From Spirogloea muscicola (lineage: Eukaryota; Streptophyta; Zygnematophyceae; Spirogloeales; Spirogloeaceae), in NCBI GenBank assembly GCA_009602725.1, contig WELB01000149.1, positions 1 through 64,000 on the forward strand: DNA of 64,000 bases, written 5' to 3'. Positions within the stretch are counted from its first letter, which is position 1. Every line of letters starts with the position of its first letter. The notes under the pieces are model-generated. The model saw only the letters and a list, made by a program, of their open reading frames with translations. It was not told the DNA's origin and did not search any database. Of the stretch, positions 34,515-46,720 are shown in pieces. The translations under genes were made by a program, and so were the position numbers.

Positions 34515-36480
34515 TTTCATTTTGCGCTGGCCTCTTACGGTCTCCAAATTTCGAAGGGCTGTAAGTTCTACAACGGTTTATCTCTTATGTGGGCTAAGTT
34601 GTCATAGCTCGCCCCCTTAATAGAGGCGCTTCTTCGGGCTGGCCTTCCAAACCGAGCCGCTTTGTAATTTCCCGCTGGCCTTTTCACAGCCCACACCCGT
34701 TTGGAATTGCTTACAGCTCCGGAAGAGCGAGAAATTGAGAAGGTCCAAAGGGGCCAAAATATGTCCAGCTGAAAGAGGTACTCAAGCAAGGACCAGGTAT
34801 GTACAAAGTCGGAAAGGGTCGGAAGGCGCAAAAGGCAAAAAATAGTCTCTGTGGCTTATGGGGTGGGCGCTCGATAAAATATAATAAATTATATCAGCAA
34901 GTGCAGATCAGATAATCAGAGGGCGGAAGATTGTTCAAAGAGGACGGGGCACTTTCAGGGGGCGAGGGCTGTGAAAAGGGAAGGGCTCGCCCATTGAGGA
35001 TAGGGGCTGGAAAACCAGCCCAAAAAACAACAACAAAGTATGAACAAAGTACGAGAAGGGGGCCAGAGGAAGCGCTAAGAAAACAAAGCACACAAAGAAA
35101 GAAAGCAGCGACAAATCACTCAGTAACCCCTGCCAAGCAGCCGCAAATCAGAGAGGCTAGGGTCCTGAAAGTGGGTTTCCTGGCCAGAGCCAGAGGCAGC
35201 AGCATGAGCCCTGCCGGCGCGAAGGTGCAGCGCACGGGCCATCGACCGCTGCAGCGAGACGACCAGGCGCATGCAATACAATTGCGCCAGCGATTATGCT
35301 GCAGGGAAGTCTACAGGCTCCCCATGGAAGCGACGGGCAATGGTGTGGCGGGCGAGCTGGGTGAGCAGCTCGAGCCACCGAGCGCCCAGCGCCCCATGGG
35401 TGTCTATGGCCAACGGGAAGAACTTGTCGGCCTGCGGATGGTCAGCGTACTTGAGCTCCTTAGCGCGAGCGGCGCCGGCGACCGCAAGAGGAGAAAACAG
35501 CTCCTCCAGATTGAAAGCAATGGCTGTGAGAGGCCAGCCCAAAGAAGAAGTGGCTCTCCCAGTGGGGGCAAGGGCAAGGGCTGTGATAAGCCAGCCCGAA
35601 ATTGAATGACAAGGTTCGAAGGGGCCAAACCACGGAAGGGGCCAGAAGCGCTATCTCAAAACTAGGGAGTAAACCTTTCTATAACTGCGAGTGAGTAGCA
35701 GCAAATCAGAAAAAGAAGAAGTGGCTCTCCCAGTGGGGGCAAGGGCTGTGAGAAGCCAGCCGATCAGAATGACTAACAGAAAATTCCCTGACAAAAGCCA
35801 GAGGCTGCAGCGAGCGCGGCCAGCACACAGGTGCAAGGCGTGGGTCATGGACCGCTGAAGGGAGATGGACAGGCGATGCGGTAGACCTGGGCCAACGGGA
35901 TGGAGAAATAGCTCTTCCCACGCGAGGCATGGCTGTTCGAGGCCAGCCGATAGGACCGTTACAAGGTCTGGAAGGGCCGGAAGGCGCAAAAAGCAGGATG
36001 CTATTTGCCATTGCTTCTGCAAAATGGGCGCTCAATAAGCTTTGGTCAGCAAGTGCAGAGCAGAATAACTAGAGGGCGGAAAAGCGTCGCCATGACAGAA
36101 CGATCACTTTGGACATTGTCCAAGATTTTGGGCTGGCTTCCCCTCGATAAATGAAGAAAGAGCTCGCCCATTGAGGATAGGGGCTGGAACAGCCAGGCCC
36201 AAAAAAGAATGAGCAGAGTACAAGAAGCTCAAGAAGAAGGGGGCCAGGCGAAGCACTAAGGCGAAGCACTAAAAAAGAAGCACACAAGACGAAACAAAGC
36301 TGGCTTCCCCCCCCTTTTTTTTTTTTTTNCTGCTACGTCATAAGATGTGCTTACCTCTGTACTTGGCCATACTGGCCTTCGATTGTTTCAAATACACGAA
36401 ATTTCCCTGACCAAAGAAGAAGGCTCGCCCATAGAGAAAGAGGGGCTGGCAAAGCCAGCCCAAAAAGAATGGACAAAGGG
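34515..36480. repeat. Nested LINE tails, with a family B 3' end inside
   Basis: Plus-strand scraps at 34,530-34,700 match 16.4-16.7 kb. Tails on the minus strand lie at 34,980-35,070, 35,545-35,610, 35,715-35,770, 36,165-36,250 and 36,420-36,480. A family A tail (+) lies at 36,330-36,408, right after a T run ending in a single N. Confidence 0.65.
35090..35520 (-). mobile_element. LINE family B 3' coding end
   Basis: Minus-strand ARAKELKYADHPQADKFFPL, THGALGARWLELL, HFQDPSLSDLRLL and a final GRGY stop. The same element type is seen at 47.6-48.6 kb. Confidence 0.7.
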
Positions 36481-36900
36481 AGTTGGGTTTGCCCAGGCCC
36501 TTTGCGTCGACCAAGGACCGCGCTGGCCCGCACCTTGCGGCAAACCGCGCTGCGACGCCGGGGCCGCTAATGAGCAGCTACCGCGCCTTTGTCGCCAACC
36601 CGCGCCTTGCGGACCCGTCCCCCGCTCTATCCGCGCCCCCGGGCTGATCCCCCGCTCCTGAGACCGGCCTGTGCACAGAGCGGCCATGATTTGTCTCCTC
36701 CCCTCAAAACTTTCACAAAGCCCACACACAATGCCACCTTGCTCCCTCCTCCGACGCCATATAGCGGCGAGCTCAGGGCGCGCTCTCGCCACTCCCTGCC
36801 CGTGCCTGCTTCAGCTGCCAGAGCCGCAACTCGAGTCACCAATCCTGGAGTCTACGACCACTCGGCTCGTGGACAAGCACGCCCAACTGTGCCACGAAGG

Positions 36901-37676
36901 ATGGAGCCAGCCGCTGAGCGCCGTGTGCTATCTCAAGCTGCCTGGTCCGACGAAGAGGACCGCAGGCGTCGTGAGGAAGTCCGCCGCCAGCGACTTCTAG
37001 AATTGCGCGAGACTGCTCGGCAGGAGTTGGACGAAGTCGCAAGAACGGCAGCTTCAGATAATTTGCCTGTAAATAACGCAGGAAGCCGGCTGCTGCCAAG
37101 GCTACAAGGGGAATTGCCTCCCGACCACATGAGGATTGTACATGCAAGTGCCCGTGTAGCTACTTGGGGGTTGGTTGAAGAGCAAGAAGCTCGTGAATCA
37201 TGCGCAGCTTGCCTGAAAATGCGACGCACATGCCAGGGTTGAATTGTTTGTATGCCATCCCTAGCTTCCGACCCTCTGATGCTACCAAGATGGCACATTG
37301 GGAGATGGTGCAAGCCATATTCGGAGCCGACCACGCGACCAAGCACTTGACTTATGCAAGTGCAGTCAACATCAATGGATCGTCTACGATATGCGTGAAG
37401 CTTGCATGAAGAGGTACGTGAAAACTCCTTCTACTGCTTGCAGTCCGCAACTTGAGCGGAGGTGCTTTCGTTTGTTTAGATTCATCACGTTGTTTCTTGA
37501 TATTCATTGGATTGACTCGTGCGTGACATTGTTGGGTCACTAGTCAGCTTGCCAATACGCTATTGATTAATGAAGATGCCAGAGCCTTTTCGCCGCTTTT
37601 GGCAGCTTGATTTATGAGGCTCGATGCAGATTGGTGGACCCCGTCGAGGGTATGACTGGAATCATTCGTGCACGAG
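36901..37676 (+). pseudogene. LBD (LOB-domain) gene remnant, copy 3 (best splice sites)
   Basis: Seen: ATG 36,901; N-terminal RREEVRRQRLLELRETARQE; CAACLKMRRTCQG; then after a frame break FRPSDATKMAHWEM, IFGADHATKHL and YDMREACMK; exon 1 ends 37,413 at AG|GTACGTG; exon 2 is 37,606-37,676 and ends at CGAG|GTACG. Joined across the intron the reading is MKSLIYEARCRLVDPVEGM, which lines up with the LBD segment NSLAYEAEARVRDPVYG. The 192-nt intron is strong evidence for the gene model. A one-base loss at the fourth Cys makes the frame end at 37,242. The closest copy to the ancestral structure. Confidence 0.78.
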
Positions 37677-38344
37677 GTACGATCGTCGATCTCTTGGAGG
37701 TTACCACTCTTACTTGCACGAAGTTGCTCTAGTCCGATATTGTTGCAATCAACAAATGCTGTGTGGCAAAGCAACGAGAGGTGCAGGACTCATTGTAGGC
37801 AAGTCATGGTCGTAAGCACGTCATGACATCGGGCACATACCTTGATCATGTCGCAGAGACTTAAAAAACGTGATGCGACCTGGTTATGTCAGCAGCAGCC
37901 AGCCCAGAGGTAGTACGCTGTGGAACAATCTAGAGCACCCACACACTTCATTTGCTCCCTTCGCGTGGTGCAGACGGCTCCAAGCAACACCAAGCCCCTT
38001 CAGACTATACAATCTGAGAGAAGGTTTTCACGACTTGTATACCAGTTGAGTCGCAGAGGTTCACTGGAGTAGCAGCCAAATCCACATTCTAATCATGGTG
38101 GTGGTAGTGAATTGTGGAGCTTCATTGGTGATCATATTGACAGGACTCAGATGAGCACTTAATGGCTTGACACCCTGGCGCTAATTGACTTTTCCACACG
38201 TTGATATCATCCACCTTGCATAGGTGCCTTATAGTCAAGGACGAACATCGACAGAGCGATGAGCTTGATGAGTTAAGATCACTATTCACCCTCTGTGCTT
38301 CCCAATCTGCCCCATTTCAACCCCGTGTCACATGCACTACATAT

Positions 38345-38775
38345 AGAGAATGCAGGCACGCAAGCACTCATGCACGCAATCAAGTACAGCGGCATGCGCA
38401 CACACACACATGCACGCATGCGCATCACCGCGCACTCCCGCACGCCCGCACTATCATAAGAACGCCCACACGCACACACAGACATGCTTGCATGCATACG
38501 CATGTACGCGCGCGCACGCACACACGCACAGTCGCAAGCACGGGCACAGGATCGATGCACACGCACCCATTTTGTCAAATACAGTTACACAGGAGGCACA
38601 CGAGCAGGCACGGCACAAAGACCACCACACGCAGATACGGGCATACGTACTGATGCACAAGCACGTGCACAGGCGGGCAGACACAGGCACACACACACAC
38701 TCGCACAACCAGACGTGCTCGTACAGCACATCCACGATACTTGGTATCACTACAGATGCACACACACTTACCAGC
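38345..38775. repeat. CA-rich tract CA3
   Basis: Uninterrupted version of CA2; serves as the empty site for the insertion at 19,803-22,116. Confidence 0.8.
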
Positions 38776-38779
38776 AGAT

Positions 38780-39490
38780 ATTTCCTTGAAGAGGGTGAAA
38801 AAGCGTAACACCAACGCGTCAGTGCTCCTGCGAGGAAGCTCCCTCACTTGTGCCCAGCAGGTGGTCTGCCATGACATGGCCTAGGGAAAGCCCTAGAATT
38901 GTGTAGTCATGCCAGTAAAACGGGCATTGCGGACTGATGTGCGCTGCGTTCTCCACACGGAACATTCCATTCAAGGCACAGAATCAAATGCACATTAAAA
39001 AAAGATTGCAAGCTCTTATGTCTGAAGAGCCATACATTTGCCGTCTTTGAGGGAATCAATTTAATGCATTGAGAGACCGAGGCTTCTCACGTGCACAAGC
39101 CCGTCTTTGAGCTAACATGCAGCAGCTCTGCACAGATGTGCCCAGAGGTGTTATATGCAAGTGCATGCTGTGCTCTTGATTAAGACACATTCAACCTCCA
39201 TGCGGGTGGCAGATTAGTGCCCCAATAGCAAGAGATTGTTCAGCCGCTGCCGCTGCGCAGCAGCCCTTGTTCAACGGCGCCAGGTTGCTCGGTCAAGTAT
39301 ACCAAATGCGGCTCATTACTTTGCTCCCGGCGTTGCCAAGAATATGCCGTGCATCTGCGAGCAGGCCGTGCCTTGGCTGCCGCTTCTGGAAGTCTGCGTG
39401 GCAACCTTTTCCGGCTGCTGAGTAGTATGACTTGGCTCCTGACTATAGACTGTTGAGCACTTATGCGACATAGCCACTCGCGAAGAAAAG
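38780..39490. repeat. Repeat Y, copy 2
   Basis: Paralogue of 22,375-22,950, with an extra segment near 38,880-39,000. Confidence 0.6.
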
Positions 39491-39544
39491 CGCGAGGTGC
39501 GCATGAAATTAACAACTAGGGAGGTGCGCATGAGGTAATGAGAG

Positions 39545-39835
39545 GTTTTTGGATCTTGTCGATTCCTTTGGGCTGGCCTTCACAGCCATCGCCCTCCATT
39601 TGCAGCGTGCTCAGGCTATTGCTTTGCACCAGAAAGCTGGGCGAGCTCTAGTTGGTGGCAGAAGGGCCTCGTATCTGCCATCTAGTATTCAGGCATCGAT
39701 AAGCGACCTTTATGTATTGACCCCTGGTTACTGAGCGGGTCAATCTGCTGTAGGGTTATATAGGTCTTCAGATGTGCTTGCCTTTGTACTTGGCCATTTG
39801 GCCTTCATTTGTTTCATATACAAGAGATTTTTCCT
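39545..39835 (+). mobile_element. LINE family A 3' end
   Basis: Tail scrap, then QRAQAIALHQKAGRALVGG ... DLYVLTPGY, TGA, then the family A 3' UTR to about 39,832. Confidence 0.7.
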
Positions 39836-39974
39836 TGGAGGAGCTTCTTCTCGAGGCATGACATCAGGCTGGAAAACACAAAGGGCTGACAATCACACCA
39901 TAGCATGTAAGGGAAGCTCAGGAGAAGCTCTGTGAGGCCCTCCATCTGGCTCTCCTGGCCTTGCCTAACACATG

Positions 39975-42900
39975 GACGGGACGGTAGCTTGCTTAGCGCT
40001 CCACGGCAATGGTAGCCGCTTCATTCGGAGAGTGTTCCCTCTGCTTCATCAACTTCTTGAAGTTAGCCCGCACATATGCCTCAAAGACGGCCTTCGCAAG
40101 ACGGAGCAGTGCCGCTTCTTGGTCACCAGGCGTTGAGCTTGGCTAGGAATTTACCAAGAGATTGGTAGCAGCGATGAAATTGGCTGCACATCAGTGTCTT
40201 GATGAGGTGGGGGTGGGATGTGGAATCTCCCAGGGCTTTTCTTCTCAAGGGCACTGGGCCTACTGAGGACAGCGGAGGACTTGCAGCTGCTGCCAAGCAG
40301 TCACCTTGAGTATGTGCAGTACTGCTGGGGCTTGGTCTCTTAGTAAACAGATCCAAGCAAGCCAGTTGGACAGCGGCAGTATTTGTATCCTGCACTTGAT
40401 GGACAGTGAATCTGCCACCACGCCGGCTGATAGCTCAGGCTATAAAATGCAAACTGCTGAAATTGAGGATACGACTAGATTAAGCAAGGGCATACTCAGT
40501 CAAAAGACCCACTGGCTGTGCTTGACAAGGGAAGACCCACTGGCTGTGCTTGACAAGGGAACAACGCAGATCTCAAGCTGCAGTATCAGGGATGCCACTA
40601 TCATGTACCTGTTGTCATTCATCATCGCACTGTGGGCTAAAGTAATGAGCAACACCTGAAGGTGCTGTATGCCTTTTGGTTGCACTCCAGTATGCGGTAA
40701 TAGGGTGTGACGCCTTGTGCGGTTGGACTGGGCCGATTGCTCTGCTCATCCAGGAGGTGCCAGTGCCAGCCCACATCATCACTACCCTCCAGCACCCTGA
40801 AGCCAGACGAATGTGTCTGGTAATGAGCAACACCTGAAGGTGCTGTATGCCTCTTGGTTGCACTCCAGTATGCGGTAATAGTATGTGACGCCTTGTGCGG
40901 TTGGACTAGGCCGATTGCTCTGCTCATCCAGGAGGTGCCAGTGCCAGCCCACATCATCACAACCCTCCAGCACCCTGAAGCCAGACGAACATGTCTAAGA
41001 AAGTCCACAACATACATGGCACTTCGGCTGTGCAAGATCGAGCAGCTTAATGCCAGGTGAGATACTTCCTTGTTTGGCTCCTTGGATATTGGCTTGCTAC
41101 CCTACATATCTACATGGCATTGTTGAGCTCGCAATATTCGTGCTTGTGTTCAGCAAGGCATATCATGATGACGGATGTCGTTCTGGACAATCTTGTGCAG
41201 CTGTGATGCTGTAGACTACTAGGCACGCTGCTGCTTGAGACCTGTAATCCGAGCTTGCCCTTGTACACACCAAAACGGCACAGGACCCAAGCTTAGTCCA
41301 TTATCTGTGACAAGGGGATGGCTTTGATGGGGAGCTGAGATGTAGAGAAAAGACCAAGCAAGTCTGTGCCTTTGTACTTGATCATTCAATCAATCTGGCG
41401 TCAACTTGCACAGCTTGTGAACTTAATTCAGGATGAGAAGCATTGTGGCCCACCTTTCCAGCCATCTGGTATCTGTGTTACTTTTTCCGAGCACTTTTGT
41501 CCATTCCATCGCCAGTGGCAGGCTTACTGCTGTCCTTATGCTGTTACCCCTGGCTCTCAAGAAAACCTCTGCCCTCGACCAGACCTCTGGAAGCCAATAC
41601 ATATTTGGTACGTATAGTATCTCAAGATCCAAGGCTTCCAGCATGCGAGGCATTCTTGGCCAGTTCAGCATCAATATCCAGTTTGGGAAGGCGTCGAGGA
41701 GTACCCAGCTCCTCCACCAAGAGATATCTCCCTCTTCATGTAGGGCTTTGACTTCAGACTGCTCAAGAGTTGGAGCAGGCTTTCAAGACTCCACTGATAT
41801 CTTGAAGCTTTTACGAAAACCTTGAGCTAAATCGTGTCAGGATTGCTAGCAAAGAGAAGCTCTGCCAGTCCCATAAAATTGCCTGCAACATGCTCATCTC
41901 TGGCTGGTTGCCACTCTCTGCAGTCTGGATCTGCCAAAATGGGCAAGTCCCTTGCAGGCATTTCTATGGGACTGGCAGAGCTTCTCTTTGCTAGCAATTC
42001 TGACACGACTGAGCTCAAGGATTCCGTAAAAGCTTTGAGAAATCAGTGGAGTCTTGAAAGCCTGCTCCAACTCTTGAGCAGTCAAAGCCCTACATGAAGA
42101 GGGAGATATCTCTTGGTGGAGGAACTGGGTACTCCTCGACGCCCTCAAACTGGATATTGATGCTGAACTGGCCAGGAATGCCTCGCATTCTGAAAGTCTT
42201 GGATCTTGAGATACTACGCATACCAAATATGTATTGGCTTCCAGAGGTCTGGTCGAGGGCAGAGGTTTGCTTGAGAGCCAGGGTAACGTCTAAAGGACAG
42301 CAGTAAGCCAGCCAATGCAGAGCTGGTAGGACTTACAAACTTGGTTCATATGTTGACAGCCCAAGCTTGTAGACCTGCCTAGACAACCTTGCTTCGAGTT
42401 AAGCATCTTCATGGACGCAAGTGTACCTCTTTCCAGTTCTTGGTGTAGCGCATGGATACATCATATGGTCCGTACTTGGAGAAGCCAATAACGTAGGTTA
42501 GCTTCTTACCCCACCTGCAAATACACGAGCTGGACTATTTTTTCACACAGATGAGGATAAAGGTTTTCATCTCAAACTTGGACTGGGCAGCATCGGCCAG
42601 TAAGAAGGTCCAAGGCCAAGAGCCACAGTGTAATATGCACCTTCAGCTTGAAAGCATTATCCTAGGATATACAACTTACCCAGCCTCATACAGAACAGGT
42701 TGGTCAAAGACCGCTTCACAAGGGTCAAGGTGGACCCATCTGCAATAGAGAGGATGACTATGGCTGAGAAACAATACTCTATTTTCGAATCGCTCGAATA
42801 GATATAAATAGAAATTAAGCACTCGTAGTTCAGTGACGTTGACCCGATTGACACCAAATTACCTCACTATCCTGCATAGCACAGACCTTCTCCATCACTC

Positions 42901-45011
42901 CAAGTAGCATTCTACCCAGACATGATCTGTCCAGTCAATGACCTGCAGAATATATGATGCTTGCAGCTGTAATGACATGTGAATGAGAGCTATATCGGTC
43001 GGTCTATGCTAAGCTATTGGGATTCACTCTGCTTGACGGGTTGCTTATTCTCAGTAGATTCACTTGCTGCACTTACCAGCCGGGTGTCATAACAAAGCGA
43101 CCGACAGCAAAGAGCAAAGCAAGTGGCCCATTCTCCACCTCGACCCTTCCTGCTTTCTAACAGCTACATAGGTACACAACAGCAACCAGACTACATGAGC
43201 AGAGGTGGAGATTTTGTGTCAGTGTTGCCGACAGAGTGCAAACAGCAGTAAGTGGCAGCCATGCTACCAAGTACTAATCTCCAGATTGTTACCAATGTTT
43301 TAGTGAAGGAGAGGAGCACAATAATGAGAGACAGCATTCATAAGCATTCTCATTCAAGCATGCCTCCGTATTGAGGCAATGTTTGAAACAACTGTAAGAC
43401 TGTACCTCAGTGGAGATTTTTACACAGGGAAATTGCTAACCTTTGCTGCAGAGCTGTACCTGGGGAACCGCATAGTATTTCTGCAGACTACGCACCTACA
43501 CCCTTGCGATGGTTGACAGAGGCATTTCAGAGAGGTGACAATCTTGGAGGCTTGGTGCTCGTTCTTCAGCTTATGAAAAGTATTGAGATCCTATATCGCC
43601 CATTGCTGTCATCTTTCATTTTAGACAACATCATATCCTCCAATAGAACAAGCAATGGGATGCAACATGCACTTTCCTTTTCGAAGCTTGTCACTGACAT
43701 TGTCCCGGTCGTCCTCACCTCACGCAATAGTGCATGCATAAATCACAAGACCTCCCTGACTCTCTAAAGATATTTCAAGCATTCAGGATACCAAACAGAA
43801 ACATCTCATCATACACTTATGCAGGTCAAAGCTCTTGCCTGTGCAGCTCAACGCGCACCGCCCCCCATCTCTGCTCGTCATCAGTTGCAGTCGTCTTTCC
43901 ACTGTACTCTGAAGCTCCTCCACACTTGTTGTAAGACAGGGTGTCAACCCACCTGCCAGATTGCCACAATGCATGTAAGGTATTTGAAATGGCACAAAAC
44001 CAAGCGGCTGAGGAATCAACATCCTGGGAGCAGAATGCAAGGTAAGAGCAGGCAAGGTAAGAGCAGGCAATCAGGCCACATTGAGGGGTAGCAGAGACCT
44101 GCAAGTCTTGCGACTTCTCGTCTGTCACAAATTTCCGTTTATATTTCACCCGATCAGAGTGACTCAAAGCAGTAGTCATTATTGGTGTGGTGAGGCTTGT
44201 GAAGTCACAAGTGAGCACCACATTCGTTGCAAGGTCAGACTCCAATTTCGACAGACCCCTGTCATCGTGGTGCCATGCATGTCCAAGTCTGACGATCTGA
44301 ATTGTCAACAAGCTGCCTCGTGAGTTGTGCATATCAAGGAATGTAGGAAAGTGATTGAATGATATTGGCTTTCAAGTCTCAGCCAGGTGTGTGCTATACA
44401 TGGCATCAAGTCTATTGTCTGAGTCACAATCGTTGCACGGACGAGTCTCAAAGATGAGCATACAACGTGGTCATCGGTGTCGAGGCAAGCAACAATGTGC
44501 AGCTTGTCAGTTACATCTACCCGCCCACTGATCCAAGGGAGGTACTGCGGTCAAAGAGAATAGCTGGTACTGCAACACCTTTGAAAGAGGAGGGAGGGGT
44601 CCGTAAAGGCAAGCAAGACACACAGGGTACTAACATTATATATCCTCTGATGTTGGAGCATTCAGTCAAATCACGTCTGGCTTATTTCCACACCAACATG
44701 TGGAACATGCGAGAGACCAAATCAGCTTTGTCTCAACCTCCGCAGGCGAGAAGCGCTCATTCGGTAGCTAAGAAAGGCCAGCCAAAAGAAACAAGCACCA
44801 GCAGACGGGGCTCAGCAGAGCAAAAGCGCTTCAGCAATCGCGACAATCAGGAAGACACCTGTACTAAAGCCACCCAGGCAGCTTGTACGAAGGAGGGTGG
44901 TGAGCGTTTTGCTGCAGAGCTGGCCTGCCATACCTCCACGCTCTCCTCGTCGTCGCACTCCAACTCGAAATGGGTGTGATTGAGTTGGACGACGAGCTTC
45001 CGAAGAACCAT
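39975..45011 (-). pseudogene. PNGase copy B: catalytic Cys to Gly, exons lost, internal inversion
   Basis: Seen: first exon at ATG 45,009-45,011 (MVLRKL, ECDDEESVE), [14 protein letters not shown] near 44,540-44,590, [10 protein letters not shown] (Gly codon 43,137-43,139 at the Cys site), a later WGKKLTY-type exon near 42,420-42,510 and a shortened last exon. The exons matching 27.3-28.2 kb of copy A are missing. The first zinc Cys pair reads YNKC instead of CDTC. The exon for the C-terminal region is duplicated in reverse (41,519-42,310). Inferred: a pseudogene derived with A from one ancestor that already had the Gly. Confidence 0.85.
41519..42310. repeat. Long inverted repeat within PNGase-B (fold-back)
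   Basis: Left arm 41,519-41,891 is minus-strand PNGase coding ([13 protein letters not shown]). Right arm about 41,954-42,310 carries the same region on the plus strand (LLQLLSSQSP, ILMLNWPGMPRIL, LPEVWSRAEV). The spacer is about 60 bp. Arms look over 90 percent alike in the parts I compared. Transcription across it would give a hairpin with a stem of over 350 bp. Confidence 0.8.
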
Positions 45012-45262
45012 CTCCGACCATGTAAGGCAGCTAAGCTGCCAGAGCTGGCCCGCAGCCGCCGATCATTGACCGCACGGCTAATTACCGAGGCCCCTGGGCG
45101 GAGGCGCCAGCAACTCTCGCCTTCGGGCCCGCCTGGAGCTCCGGGAGGGGCGGCAGCGGCGGTGGCGGCGGCGGCGGCGGCGGCTGCAGGCCGGCTGGCG
45201 GCGCTCGATTGCCACCGTCCGGCGTCCCTGCAATGTGCCCGCCCGCCCGCCAACTCGGCAGT
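45012..45262. promoter_or_regulatory. PNGase-B 5' flank with GGC tract
   Basis: Shares GCC/GGC tract (about 45,150-45,190) and the CCCGCCCGCCAACTCGGC edge with the flank of copy A. Confidence 0.5.
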
Positions 45263-45394
45263 CCCAAGGGGAGCAAGGGCTGTGAAAAGCCAGTCCGAAA
45301 CAAATTTGACAAGCTTCGAAAGGGCCGAAAAGCGCTGAAGGACATAACCAAGCAATCAGAGAAGCAATCCGTCCCCTTCCCCTTCAGAGCTCGC

Positions 45395-46135
45395 CACTCA
45401 CATGCTGAGATGCCCCACTGGACCAGAAGTGGTGGGCATCCACAAACCTCCTCCGCGATGCCCTGGCGGGCTTGATGCGCGACGCCGGCTACCGTGCGGT
45501 CGTAAGAGTCAACAATAGCATGCCTATCACCACGGACGCCCAGGGTCGTCATCATCGCCGCACACTTGACATTGTGGGCGTGCAACCTGGTGGTGGACCG
45601 CGGGCCCTGGTCGACGTTGTTGTTACGGAGGTATATAAAGGTCCAGCATCAACACACATCGCTGGTCACGCAGTGGGCGGTGCAGAACAAAGAAAGTTGC
45701 AGCACTACTCCGACTACCCACAATGCGATCAGCTCCTGCCAGCGCAATCGACATCTTTGGCTGTCTGGGTCCTCATTTCCACACCCTCCTCCAAAACATT
45801 GCCAATCTAGGCTACACACGTCGTGCAGATGTGTTTCCGGCTGAGATGGGCTTGCCAGCTGCATACCTGTCTTTCTTGCGACGACGAGTTTCGGCCTGTT
45901 TGCAGCGTGCTCAGGCGAATGCCTTGCACCAGAAAGCTGGACGAGCTCTAGTTGGTGGTAGAAGGACTCGTATTTGACATCTAGTATTCATGCATCGATT
46001 AGCGACCTTCATGTTTTGATCCGTGGTTACTGAGCGGGTCAATTTGCTTTACTTTAGGTAGGTCTTTAGATGTGTTTGCCTTTGTACTTGGCCATTTGGC
46101 CTTCTTTTGTTTCAAATACACAAAATTTTCCCTTC
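45395..46135 (+). mobile_element. LINE family A: endonuclease core to 3' UTR
   Basis: Plus-strand DAGYRAVVRVNNSMPITTD, RRTLDIVGVQPGGGPRALVD (the D...D-V endonuclease pattern), GGAEQRKLQHYSDYP, then in a second frame FGCLGPHFHTLL and LHQKAGRALVGG. The 3' UTR ends at about 46,132. 5'-truncated, with one frame change near 45,730. Confidence 0.72.
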
Positions 46136-46159
46136 CGCGCGGTGGCCCGCGCATCCTGG

Positions 46160-46720
46160 GAATTGCTCACCCATAGAGAAGAGGGGCTGGCAAATAAGAA
46201 AGTGCTCGCCCATAGAGAAGAGGGGCTGGCAAAACCAGCTCAAAAAGAATGGACTATGTTCAAAGCCAAAGAAGGTGCCGAAAGGAATACTTACACAACT
46301 AGACACGAGACGCATCATTGCCGACATGATCACCACAGATGTAGTTGACCGCTCCAATCCGGGCTCTCTGCTTCGAAGGCTGGGCATGCAGCAGCGACGC
46401 CGCTCGAGGAAGAGAGGCCAAGTACGCGGACCACCCGGAAGGGGACGAGTTGGTTCCACTGGCCATCGATGTGCACGGGGCTTTCGGATCTCAGTGGCTC
46501 GACCTGTTGACCCGGCTTGCACGCCAGCTGTGTCCCGCAGGCGGGCGAGCAGGCCGACTTCAACGCCGCTGGCTTGCTAGCGCAGTGTGTTTCGCACGCG
46601 CCTGTCCATCCCTCCAGCCCGTCCATGGCCCACGCCTTGCATCTGCGTGCTGGCCGTGCTGTAGCTGCAGTCACTCGCTTTCGTCTAGGGGAGTAAATCC
46701 AGGCGGCTAGATCTGGTGAC
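46160..46720 (+). mobile_element. LINE fragment (endonuclease core) behind two minus-strand tails
   Basis: Minus-strand tails at 46,165-46,200 and 46,203-46,270. Then plus-strand IIADMITTDVVDRS and KYADHPEGDELVPLAIDVHG, SQWLDLLTRLAR in shifted frames. Confidence 0.65.

Noticed and set aside
38345-38775. CA/CG-rich tracts as telomere or centromere repeats
   Set aside because: They are irregular, lie inside a duplicated gene block and lack a telomere-type unit.
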